Assembly: GCA_963576565.1 (NCBI GenBank)
Contig: OY755046.1
Span: forward strand, 67,981,719 to 68,045,718
Reading direction: 5' to 3'
Origin: Aspidapion aeneum
Taxonomy: Eukaryota > Arthropoda > Insecta > Coleoptera > Brentidae
Length of the DNA: 64,000 bases
Shown: positions 11,901-25,200 of the stretch, piece after piece
How the letters are laid out: each line of letters begins with the position of its first letter
How positions within the stretch are numbered: the first letter of the stretch is position 1
Made by a program: the position numbers and the translations under genes
Notes under the pieces: model-generated
Told to the model about the DNA's origin: nothing
What the model saw: only the letters and a program-made list of their open reading frames with translations
Databases searched by the model: none

Positions 11901-14900
11901 CCTGAAGGCGCTAAACGCACCCAAGATTGCTGACGGCTTGGTGGAAGAATGCGCAGAGGCGCTGGAGACCCTAAGCGATGGCAAACGGGTGACGCTGGTT
12001 TGGGTTCCGGGACATACGGGGGTACCAGGCAACGAGAAGGCGGACGAACTCGCACGACTCGGGGCAGGAACCGCCTATGTAGGACCGGAGCCACTTTTGG
12101 GCGTGACAAAAAGACAAGTGCAAAGCGGACTCAACAAATGGGCCCAGGACGCGCTATTAAACTCCTGGGAAACAGGAACGGGTTGCAGACAGACCAGAGA
12201 ATTCGTAGACCGTCCAAAAGCGACCAGAATTAGATGGATGCTGGGACGGACACGAAAAGACCTCGGACTGCTGATAGGTACTCTAACCGGACATAACCGG
12301 TTGAGGAAGCAGATGACACGTATAGGAGTCGAGAATGACCCTACCTACCCAGCCTGTGGACAGGAAGAAGAGACATCAAGACACCTCGTGGCAGAATGCG
12401 AGGCCTACGCAAGGATGAGACAACAGGCACTCGGAGCGCCAACTCTGAGCGAGGAAGAACTGCACATGCTCAAATGGGCAGACTTACTGGACTTTGTAAA
12501 GAGAACAGGAAGGCCCAATGAGTTACCCGACCATCAAAGGGAAGTGCAGAGAGTGGGTTAAGGGACAGACTTGGGGCATGGCAAAAAGGGCCTACTCTGG
12601 CCTACTTGTCAGACCTGCGGGTCAACCCCCCCCCACTACTACTAGTTTAATCCTATACCTTTAAGTTTACTACTTGCTTTAATCTATACTTTTTTATTAA
12701 TTAATATTTATTCACTTGAGTTAATGATTTATACTTTATGTTTTGTCTATTTTAATTTATATGTTTTTATTTTCACTATTCACTACTTTTTAAATAGTTT
12801 TTATTTAATTTTTTTTATTTGTTATATATTTATATTACTTGCATTAATAAATTTAATTACTTTCTTAATCAAATAAGATTGAGGATGCCTTAGTAGTAGA
12901 GATTCCATACAAATAGGATTATTGGTGGACTTTGATAGATCGTCATACAATATTTTAGTTCTTAGATTTAATGGACATCCTAAAATGACGTGGTTAAGGT
13001 CTCCTATTTGTCCACAATCACAGTAAGGAGTAGGTCTAATGTTAAGTTTATTTAAATGTAAGGGAGTCAAACAGTGGCCTATTCTCATTCTATTAATAAT
13101 AGTTGTCTGTTTACGATACATGGATGACACATTTATTATATGACCGGAAATAGATAAAGAACTGCAGAATGTTCTACACCATCTTAACGGTATTCGACCA
13201 ACAATTAAATGCACAATGGAAATTGAAAAAGATTCAGCCTTACCTTTTCTGGATGTTTTTTCAAACGAATAGGCAGAAACATTCAAACCACTGTATACAA
13301 GAAACCTATACACATAGGACAGTACTTACCTAAATTTTAAGTCTAATCATTCTGTTCATTCTATTGCTACGAATCAAGTTCCTATTCAAGAACCGTAAAT
13401 ATTTGTAGTAATAATTAAGAATTCACCACAGAAATCTACAACATTAAAAAGGAATTACAACAGAATGGTTATTCCGAACTCAACGATCTCTAAATTTAAA
13501 AACAAACCAAATGTAGCAAGTTCTCAAAATAATAATCCGTTGGGTATTATTAACATTCCATATGTTCAAGGAATTTCAAAAAACATAAGACGAATAGCCA
13601 AGCACTATAATATGAAACCAGTATTTTCATCGGGAAATACAATAAGAAGTTTTGTAACTAAAATAAAACCAGAAAATCCCTCAAATAATAAGGAATGAAT
13701 TTACCAAATCCCGTGTGTGTGTGGTAAATAATATGTAGGTGAAACGAAACACCCTCTTCAGGTGAGAGTAAAGGAACATCAAAAAAGTACTCAATTAGTA
13801 AATATTAAAAAATTTAGTTTAGCGAATCATGCGTAGTCAAACGATCTCAGTATTCAATGGTCTGAAACTAAAGTTTTGCATAAGGAGCCGAATTGGCGTA
13901 CTAGGGGTAATTGCCCCCCCCAAGATTGGTAAAACGTAAGGATTTTTCCACAAAGATTCAAAGTTTTTACCTACGACGCATTAAACTTTCTTTATTATTG
14001 ACGAACTCGGACCACCCTTAGTGATATTTGTTTGAAATGAACTAAATGGCTTAAATTTGTAGAGTCACGCAGATAATATGTGCTCTTATTTATTTGTTTG
14101 ACTAAATTACCCCTCCCAAGATCAGGGCCTGGATACGCCACTGAACCGAAACACTGTCTTTAAATGAAATAAAGGCAATAAAAGTCCGAAATTTCGTTTC
14201 TATTTTTCATAAAACTTACAGACAGGTCAAGCTTTAACATATGATTATCCCTGTAAAACTGGAGGTCACTATTGACGTCATCGAAATTTGGGGAGACAAT
14301 AAACACCTTGAGATGGTGATTGGATGACATGGCGGAACTCTTGTCCTGGTAGTACCCCTTGGCATGCGCACTGTGGCCGCTGAACCAAGTACCACTTATG
14401 TCGAGCTAGGAAATAAGTAGAAAATATATTAAGTTTTAAATTAAAGTATTGTTCATACTCGTCTTAGTCTTTTGTTTTTGATTAGTCTTTGTCCTTTGAT
14501 TAGTCTTAGCTGTCTTAAACAAAATCGGCTGTTCATACTCGTCTTTTGTTTTTGATTAGTCTTAGTCATAACCCACTGAAAAAAAAATCAATTTCAATAA
14601 AAAGGGCCCTTTTCAAAAGTCATTTTCTACACAAAACAATCTTATTTAACCTAATCTGTGCACGAAACACAGACACGAAAGAACAAAAGCGAAAAAGAAA
14701 AAAAAACAAATAAAATTTTGAGGTTATGTTGAGATTTTCTGTTAAAAACATGATTAATGGCGGTAAATTCAAAATTTCGACCGCGCGCTTGCGCTTTTCG
14801 GACGGCCTGTAAAAAAAAACAACAAATATCAGCTGATGTCTGTCACTCGTCTTAGTCGTTGTCCTAAGGATTGAAAGTTGGCAACTTTTAAGACAAAGAC

Positions 14901-17900
14901 TAATCAAAAACAAAAGCAAAAGCATTGTATGAACACTCCCATAAGAAACAGTGGTTTTAACTTTCTTATGACAAGACATATGACTAAATCAAGACAAAAG
15001 ACTAGACAAAAGACGAGTATGAACGATCCATAAATAGCAGAAAAATACATTTATAACGGTGATTCTTTATGGATATGAATCTCCGCTAAGAGATGGAACT
15101 TCCAAAAAAAAAAAGAAGAAATTAGATTTAAAGAATTCTTGATACTTATGTGAAAGGAAATTACTTTATCTATATACAGGGTGTTCTCAAAGTTGAGTCA
15201 TTTATTTTAACAGGTTGTAGAACTCGTAAAAATAAGTAATTGTACCACACATCTTCTATATAAAAGTTGCAGAATAAAGAAGTTATTAACAATTCTAAAA
15301 ACGTAAAATTTAAAAACTGTAAGACCTGACTTTTTATCAATGTTTTGTTTACTGGTGATACTGGGTATGCCTTTTGGTTTTTGTAGAATACAAATTACTC
15401 ATTATTTATTCATTCATTGTACGGTTTTCAGTGAGAATTTCGATTTGACCAGTAGTAAATAATTCGCTAAAGTGCGTATTCTTTGGGCATTTTATGTGAT
15501 GACAATGGCATATGTATATGAAAACAATGAACTAGTGGACATATTATTAACTTACGGGGAGTGCCAACAAAATGCAGCCGCAGCATATTTGTACGCGGAA
15601 AGTTTTTAAATTTTTAATTTTTTGAATTGTTAATAACTTCTTTATTCTGCAACTTTTATATATAGTAGTTTACCTAACTAGTGCGGAAAGTGCCTCTTTT
15701 CCGCACGCGATTGCAGATGGCCAAACGACGCGATAGCGGAGTTTGGCCAGCAATCAAGTGCGGAAAAGACACTTTACGCACGAGTTAGGTACACTATTTT
15801 TTCTATAAGCGTGAGGAAAAAACTAAAAATTAATCAGAAAATTATTTATATTCAAAACGTTTTAATCAAATTAATTATTATTATTCACATGCTAGCGGCT
15901 TCTAGAACTGACTGGGGTAGATCTTCGTCCGAAGAATCCATTGAAAATCTGATTTTTTTGTTTGAAAAATTCAAAAGACGCTTGTATCTGCAAAATTGGC
16001 TTTGTTTTGACAGTTTGTTTGTACTTTGTTGCTATGGTGATTTAAGATGCCAAATCTAAAACCACTAGTGTTCATTGTTGTTTGACATTGACAATGACGA
16101 TATTTATACCGGGGAGGTTTAAAACTTATAATTTGAACCTATTTTACTCAAAACTTTATTTTATCGAAAATATAGCAGAATTTTAGTCAATTTGAATATT
16201 TTTAGGATATTTCGTGTGCTAGGAAAGATACAAATGTATTTTGAACGGTCTAAATGTTATAGAACACCTCAAAATCGTAACAAATTTACTTTTCCGCACT
16301 AGTGCGGAAAAGTGGCACTTTCCACACTAAAATGCGTGCGGAAAAGTGGACTTTTCCGCACGCTTATAGAAAAAATAATTTTTGGTAAAATTACTTATTT
16401 TAAAGAGTTGTACAACCTGTTAAAATAAATGACTCAACTTTGAGAACACCCTGTATTATGGAAAAATAGTACTTACGTTGTAATTTTTGTTTTGTACCTC
16501 CACTATTTCCACTTTTGTTGTCATAGGGGTAAAGTTTGGAATGGAAATATTTAACCTTGCTCTGATTTCTTCCAAGGTTGTCCTGGGATGCGAATAAAAA
16601 CCTAGAAATTATATTTAAAAAATAGATTAAAATTACACACAGCTATAAAAGCTTGACACATACGAGGTGTGAGAATAAAATTATAAGACTGGTGTAAAAA
16701 ATCTACTCTTTATTTAAATACTAATACAACTTAATTATGTTCCCCATCAATGTAGTTCCCATCTCTATCCATGGGTTTTTTCCAATCTTGGAAGCAATTT
16801 TGGAAATCATCAGAAGAGAGGCTGTTAAAACGGGTTCCTTTTAACGACTTCTTCATTTTCGGAAACAGGTAGAAGTCGCAAGGGGTCAAGTCTAGTGAAT
16901 ATGGTGGGTGGTTAACAACGGGGATCTTTTTATTAGCTAAAAACTGCTTAATGAATAGGGCATTGTGGGACGTTCCCGTAGCTACATTAAATATTATTGT
17001 TGATTAACTGTTTAACCCTCACACGCCCATTCAACAAGAATAACACCCCTAATATCGAAAAAAAAACAATGAGCATCGCTGTTTTGGATGTGTTGGAGCG
17101 CTCTTCTCGTTCATCATCTTTAACTTCTTCACGACCCTTGAAAAAGCTTTTATGCCACATAAAAATCATTGCACGAGACAAAACACTGCTCCCCGTAGAC
17201 ATTCGAAAGCATTCAGTAGCCGTTTTTTTGAGTTTTACTTTAAATAAATACGTTGCTCAATTTTTCGTTTGTCGTAATTCCGGCAAATGAGCGATGTACG
17301 ATCCGCTTCAAACCACTGCGTAAGCCAAACTAGCAGAGGAAAGTCGACAAGATTGCGCGCGGTAGTAGAACGCACATCAAGGTGAATAACTCCAACCGTA
17401 CGGGGGCGTCTTAAAATTTCATTGTCACACCTCGTACATGTTATAAAAAAAGAAAAATATAAAATTTTCAGAATACTAATCATGGAAAAAAATGACTGAT
17501 TACTTTACCTTTTATAGAGACCTGTTTATCTTCTCCATAATTAACATTGAACTCAACGTTATTATCAGAGTTAATACACTCATAAAAACCCATTATCTTC
17601 AAATCTAAATTATTGGAGGGCCTTCTGACGTCAGCCACGGCCTTATAAGTTTGTTTGGCGTCAGTAAAAGATTTATAGGAGAAGATAAAATTTGCTGTAA
17701 GACTCTCAAAATCTGCTTCTGGGTGAGAAGGAGGCAAAGGATTTTGGAGAAGGTTAACTTTGAGCTCCAGGTGGCTTGAAGAACGCTGAAATATGATAAA
17801 ATTAACAGAAAATATTAAAATACGAGGGTGGATCAAATATAAACAAGCCTTTGTGTATAAACTAGTTATTTAGAAACATGAAACAAAACAGAAATTTTTT

Positions 17901-20900
17901 CTACTTTTCTACACACCCGTCTCTGTTAATAAACTTTTCCTAACGGTTTGACAGTTTCTTAATTCCGTTTTCATAAAAGGAAGCTGGGCGGGTATCTAAC
18001 CAGTTGCGCACGAATGCCTCCACCTCTTCATTGGTCTGAAATTGCTCGCCTCCCAATGAATCGTGTTCGCAAATCGCAAGGTGACAAATCTGGACTGTGC
18101 TGGAATACCCTCCACACACAGTGCATTTCATTAGCTGGCCATACACACAGAGGTTGATCCGTCGGTTTGGAACGGCACAGATAAGTCTGACCGTTTTGTC
18201 CGTAACGGTTTAAAACTGCTGCAGTCCACTAACACAAAAAAAATCTTTCGAATCGATCCTTCATATCGGTCTGTGGCAGACATAACCGCGCGTTAGTGGG
18301 CTAAAACTCAAGATTTATCTGCCGGTTTAACCAAAACTGTGGATTTTCGTCAAGTCGAAAGTTTTATGCGGCACGGTATTTTAAGCATAGCGTATGTAAA
18401 TTGTTTCGTGCTAAATAGAAGCAGGCTCTGTGTATGGGAATGATTATTAATATGAAAATAATGCATAGTGGTGTAAAAGAGAGACATTCCAAGTGGGTTA
18501 AAACTTATTTGCTTAAGAGGAAACTATTTAGCCATGACCTTCTATTAAGAGTTACGAGAAAATGATCCAGACGATTTTAAAAATTATTTAAGAATGGATA
18601 TCAGAGAATTATTGAAATACAGCCAGGATATAATTGTGCCAGGCACTATTTTGATACATTCACATTAAAAACTGACAGTTGATCCGTCAAAATTGACATA
18701 TCAAAGTCAAATTTAAAACTGTCGTCGTTTATTTTCATTAATAAAAGAAGGCACTATTTATTCCGGTTCATATAGTAAACAAAGGCCGTGTGTTAAAAGA
18801 TCACAGCTGATATTACAATGTAAAGGTGTCAAAATTGTACCTGGCACCATTATAGCCTGGCTTTATTTCAATAATTCTCTATTAACACGTATGATTTTTT
18901 TATTAAATTTGGTAAGAGAGAATCTTACGAAACAAGATATCCAAATGAGAGAAGCCGTTGGCCAGAACAGCGATTAAACCGACAGAGAAGTCTGCGCCGG
19001 TTAAAATATCTGTGAGTGCGAACCCACAAGTTTCGCCAGCAGGTCTGAACTCACAGATAAATCTGTGCCGGCTATAACTGGCGCGTGGAATGTCCACTAA
19101 TTGAAAGACAAATCCGCCAGTTTAAACCGCGCCGTTCCAAACCGGCGGATCAACCTCTGTGTGTATGGCCACCTATTGATTTTGGCCTGTGTTAAAGCTG
19201 TCCTTTCAGGTCTAGCGGTGCCATGCAGGAGCAGCACGTCTTGGATGATGTGTGCTCTTCTCTTTAGGGGATAAACAAGCTTTACCTGGTCGAGTAAGTT
19301 GCAGTAGTTTATTGTTATTCGCTCGTGCAAAAAATCGACCAAAAAAACTCCTCTCCAGTCCCAGAAAACGGTCACTAAAACTTTGCCTGCAGAATTGATG
19401 GTACGCGGACGACGTGGGTGACTCACGTTGTCGACACGCTTACGGCCGTCGTTAATTTTTTTGCACCAAGTTTTACAGGCACCCACGAAAGACGAGTCGT
19501 TAAATACCGAGATGAATTCCATCAAAGGAGCATGCGCCAAAATTAACGTCAAAATGTCTAATTTAAATTATTGGCGCGAATGCCGTCATTGGCGCGAGAT
19601 CGAATAGCTGAACGTATAATAAAAAATTCAAGGTATAAAATAATGGTCAATTCTAATTTTAGGTATGATTTTATGTAGGTACCGGGTGGTTTTTTATAAC
19701 CGGAGCACTCAGCAACTTTATCATTGAAAATAAATTGAGATTTTTTTGGTTAATTATGACAACTTTAAAAGCCAACATAATTTTTTTTTATCCGTCACCA
19801 TGTACATGGTGTCCCAAATTCGATGTTTTTGGGGGGTTTCGGGTATTTCTAGAGGGGCAAAAAAAACTGATCCCCCTTTGTGACACTCAAATTTCAAAAG
19901 AAGCTTAAAGGTGAAAATCGCATTTTGATATAGCAAGCCGTTTGTAAACGACGGGGTGTTTTTAAAAAGTCTGCATTTTGGGAAGGGGTCTATAACTTGT
20001 TTATTTATTAATATTTTTTATTTCTGTGAAAAAATTCTTAAGACACTTTTTTAAGAGGAATTTAACTGTTAAATTAAATTTTATTTGTCACGTTTAGTTT
20101 TTGAGATATCACATAAAATTAATTTTTTTTCCCTTTATTTCTTTATATTTTTGTATTTTTTTTATTTTTACCACATATTTTAGTTTGCTTAATGGGTTCG
20201 GTTCGGTTCAATATTATAAAATTATAAAAATAAAAAAATAATAAAGAGGTGATAAAAAAATAAAAATAAAGAAAACAATAAAAAAATAAAATTTTGAGTG
20301 TGATACATCATTTTAAAGGAAATTTTAAGCTGATTTTAAAAATTGAATAAAAAAAGAGTTATTTTGTAAGAAAAATAACAACTTTATGCAATATCTTAAA
20401 AACCAAAAGAGATAAATAAAAACCGTTTACATCCGTCAATTCTTCAAGAAAAGATCTATAAGAAAGCTATTTACACAAAAACAAAATTTTCATAAACAAA
20501 AAGTTATAGACCCCCTCCCAAAATGCAGACAAAAACACTCCGTAGCTTAAAAACGGCTTGCTATATCTAAATGTGGTTTTCACCTTTAGGCTTCTCTTGA
20601 AATTTGCGCGTCGCAAAGGGGTGTTAGTTTTTTTTCTATCTCCCCTAGAAATACCCGACACCACAAAAAAACAACGAATTTGGGACACCCTGTAATGAAG
20701 TCGATTTTTTGAGAGGGCACACCCTGTATATTTTTGCATTTTAAGATTTGTCTTTTCTTTCTGATTTCAAAAATATACAATATCTATGTGCTGCGATTAA
20801 TATTTTTTGAGACATATGCAGTATTTCTTCTATATGATCTTATGCCTTTCACGTTTATTTTGTTTTGCCATGGGTGTATTGACTCTCAACTCCAATGTTT

Positions 20901-22152
20901 CTTCAAGTATTTCTTGATTGTGTTTGTATTTCAAATGATCACACAGATCCAAGTTTTTTGGGAAGGAGCATTTACATTCTATGCATCTAAACATAAAAAC
21001 ACTTTCTGCATAGGACTACCTTTGTTTTTGTATGCCATGTTTACTTTGACAGTGTTTATTCAAATTAAATTGGGCACTAAATAATTTGTCACACAACTTG
21101 CACGTCACCGGCATTTTCACAGCACAAAAACGACGAATTTTCATCAAAAAGAACTGGAAATTATTAAAGTTTTGCTGTATAAAACCATACTGAAATATCT
21201 CTCAGTTGATTGGTTGGCAGAAGTGACAGATCAACGCTTGCGCACGTCTTGGAATTCATCTCGGTATTTAACGACTCGTCACGAAAGCGTCTTATTTCCG
21301 AATTGTGCTCGCCATCTGCATCGAATTTCAGTAGGTTTCACGTTTTCGCGTGTAAGAAATTTAATGATTATTCTTTGCGCAACACTGCTGTGTACTTAGC
21401 AGTTATAACGGCCACGTTCATCTTGAATGAGTTTTCCGATAGTAAGTTTAAAAGGCTTGTTTATATTTGATCCACCCTCGTATTGCTACATATTTAAGTT
21501 ATTTAAATTTTATAATTAGAATTTATTTGGGTTTAGTGTGGTGTTGGGTTGACTTATATTATAGTTGTATTCTTAGTCTAAGTTTTAGTTGCGTTGTCTA
21601 TGACTCACACTCGTACTCGGACGCCATCCTTCTAGTAGAAACTAGTATACTCGTGTATCGAAGAGGGACACATTGTTCGCGAAAGTTCGCAGACCCTATA
21701 TATAGGGCCAGACATCGCGCATCGGGAGCCAGTCAGAGATAACGAACTGTAATAATCGCGAGATATTAACACGAAAGTTATTAGTAAGTTTAGGAGTGTT
21801 TTGTACATAATTGTCGAAATAAATTGACATATCATTTTTCACATTCGCGAGTTTTATTTGTAGAAGTGAACCCGTAACAATATGTTCCTTCAAAAATTTA
21901 GGGACACAATGCGTTGCTTGTAAAACGAGTTTTATAGGAGAAAAAAAGCCAGTTTCCTTTTTGAAGTAAGTAGCTTTGATTATTTAAAAAACTTTTTAGT
22001 ACCTAATCGCAGTAAAAATCCAGTTACAGATTAAAAATCAAACGACCGCGAACTTTAAAAAACCACAAAATATCATCGGAGAGTAAAAGCAAAAAAAGGA
22101 AAGGTTCGGTTCGGTTCGGTTCGGTTCGGTTCACTCTACAAAAAATATCCAG

Positions 22153-22203
<51 letters not shown>

Positions 22204-25200
22204 TCATTGGGTTGGAAGCACTACTTAAGAAATAACAATACCTGATAAGTAACATTAGTGTTGAAGTTGAACTGTGGATAAGCTGAGCTCTGAACGTCAC
22301 ATGATCCAACAATGACAGCTATGTTTCTACGCGTTCTGTCAGCGACGCTGAATTTTAGAGAAACTCTATGTTCTTTTGTTCCTTGAAATTTGTAGTCGAG
22401 GTGTAGATCCGAACCTTAAAAAATAATTATAGGCCAGTAATTACAGCGAAAAAAAGATCCCCAGCTTGCAAAAGGTGGTGTAGTAGCGATTTGGACATAT
22501 GTTGTTCACATTGGAGTTCTAAAAAAAAATTGAGTTTTCGACCTTGGGAGCAAGGCGGCTTGATGGATTTAGTGTGCACAAAAAGGTATTTTCTTAAATT
22601 ACTTGGTCCCTGTAAATTTAAGAAAAAAAAGTTTTAGATAAAAGTTAAAGACAAGAAAATTTCCGACAAAATACCGAGTTTACGTTTTGTTTAACATGAA
22701 TATTTTTCGAGTTATGATGCTTAACATTTCACCGCCCTTTTGGATTTTGATTAATTTTTTTATTTAGTGGCCTTTAACTTTGAAACTGCCTTGTTTTTAG
22801 AAAATCTGTAATAACATAAAATAAAGACCAACTAAAAGACTATAAAACAAGATATCATTGAGTTCCCTGGGTAGTACCATTCCTGAGATACGAACCCTGA
22901 AGTGTTAGCAGTACACCCGTTTCCTATATATTTCCATATTATATGCAAAATAAACCTAAAATATTCAGTTTTCTGTCATTTTCTCAAAAGTTAAATATTT
23001 TACAGAGTGTGTAATCAACTTTAGTATAGAAAATTAAATTAACTTTTTCACGATGTATCAACGAAGTGGACCATGTCCACGGTTAGCACTTACTTGGCAT
23101 CCATAAATTGGGGTTATTTTTTAAGATCACCAAAAAAAAAATAGTTTTTTTAGGTTTTATTCAGTTTTCGAAAAAACTAAGCATTTTCGGAAAAAAATAT
23201 AACACTGTTTTTAGAGAAAAGAAAATGTTCTTTTAAACGGTGTATCATAAAGTTGTGTTTAAGCTATAATTGACACTCCAGGGGCGTCCGCGTTTGCCAA
23301 ATCACAAATTATTGTGAGGTTGCGGCTTATAAGAAGTTAAGTTTACATAAATTATTATCTGTATGTCTTATCTTGGAAGTGCACTCACCTAAACTGTTTT
23401 CCGATTTTGAGATATACCCAAACAACTTTGAAGTAAGCCGCTTAGTATGAAATTTCATATCGACTGTATATTGAGAAATGTCCTTTTTGCTGATCAAATC
23501 AACGGTTCCTTGGAGCTCCATAACTCGTTCTCCATTCACCCCCAAATAAACTTTAGGTTTGTAAATGAAACCGTTTTGCTTTGGTTGTCTATCGTAGGAG
23601 AAATACATGTCAAAATGTTTTCGATTATTAATATCCAAAGCTACCTAAAAAAAAAAATTGTTGAGTACTAAATTTGTTCTTAATTTTCGAGGAAATATTA
23701 AGATTTGTTAGTATTAGTTCAGTCATTATGCAAATACAGGGTGTCCCAAATTGGGCACTTTTAGGGGGTTTGAGGTACTTCTAGGGGAGACAGAGAAAAA
23801 CTGACCACGCATTGCGCGGCTCAAATTTCCCGAGAAGACTTATAGTAAAATCCGCATTTTGAAATATCGTCTCGTCTTTGAACTACGGGGGCTTCTTGAA
23901 AAGTCTGCATTTTGGAAGGGGGTCTATAACTTCGTTATTAGTGAAAATTTTGATTTAGAGTAAATTGCAATTTTATAGACTTTGTCACGAGGAATTCACC
24001 CGCCAAATTAAGTTTTAACTGTCACTTTTAGTTTTTAAGATATGACATAAAGTTACATTTTTTCTTATGGAATGGCCTATATTTTAATTAATTTTTGAAT
24101 TCGCCATTGAATTCTTTTCAAAATGATGTATGATATGTTATAGTTTGATTGAGCGGTTTAGGAGATATTCAGCTTTTTCAATTATTTCTAGTGCGCTATG
24201 ATTTCCTGCTGAGGCAGGCAAGGCACTCCAGTATTTCTATTATTTTACACAGTCAAAAATATAGTAAGCCTGGTTTGGAAAAATTATAATTCAGCTGACG
24301 GCCCTCAAAGCTTATAATTATTCCTTTTAAGTGTTCGGTGGATTAAAGTTCTCGGTATGCCTGTGGCAGCTTCTAATTGTCTCAATGATCGCGAATTATT
24401 TAACTCATGGTCCCTCCTAACGTCATATATTTTGGCCCGCGGTTTCGAAAAAGAGCCATACTGAACAAGGTTCCTTTTCAACTTTGGAAATATATCCATA
24501 TACGGTTGTCTTCGTTCGGGATACTTTTGAAGATATAAGTTTCCAGCGCCCTGTCGATTATCATTACTTTCCTAGTAACATTTTAACATGTCATACTTTT
24601 CATCGTTTTTATACATATTTCAAAATAAAATTAAAAACGCTTTTGTGCAAAACAATTTTATATCAAAGCGTAATGTCAAATTGTTTAAACAATTGAAAAC
24701 AATGACAAAACGCCAAGATGCAAGGCCAACTTGATTTGCATAGTATCAGACAACAAAACTTTTCTGTATGGTAATACTAATTTGAGTATTACAATTATTT
24801 GGAAATAAATAATAAATCAGGATTCCATTTAACCGTGTATTATGAACTTGATAATATTATAAACTCCTGTTTAATACATATCTAAAAGACAATAACACCT
24901 ATTTTGCTGTGCGCGTGGAAACTGGGGTTCCGGCACAAAAGTAAATAACTCACTCTTTCCAAAACTTCCAATAATAATACATAACACCTCTCTCCTAAGA
25001 GGAAATAAAAAACAAAATAGTTAAACCGAAACCAGACTTTTTTATTTTTTATTTAAGCCTTAATTATACTCAAGTCTGTCAGGCTTTTTAATTTGACTAC
25101 GTCGTCGCAGTGATCTAGAATTTTCACTTGTGTCACTATTTTCTCATCATTTAATACACTTGTATTTACATTTTTATCCAACTGGGATCGTGGAGTAATA

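Larger units (their letters stand above)
17823..21480 (-). mobile_element. mariner element split by nested insertions
   Basis: Inverted ends CGAGGGTGGATCAAATATAA (17823) and its complement (to 21480), flanked by TA. Transposase remnants on the minus strand: FLTRENVKPTEIRCRWRAQF near 21300-21400, KVLVTVFWDWRGVFLVDFL with the DDE domain at 19140-19560, and FQHSPDLSPCD plus NWLDTRPASFYENGIKKL at 17940-18136. Two insertions separate these pieces. In intron 18. Confidence 0.85.

Noticed and set aside
14620..14979. A 119-codon minus-strand open frame
   Set aside because: Lies inside the MITE at 14451-15027 and reflects its inverted repeats.
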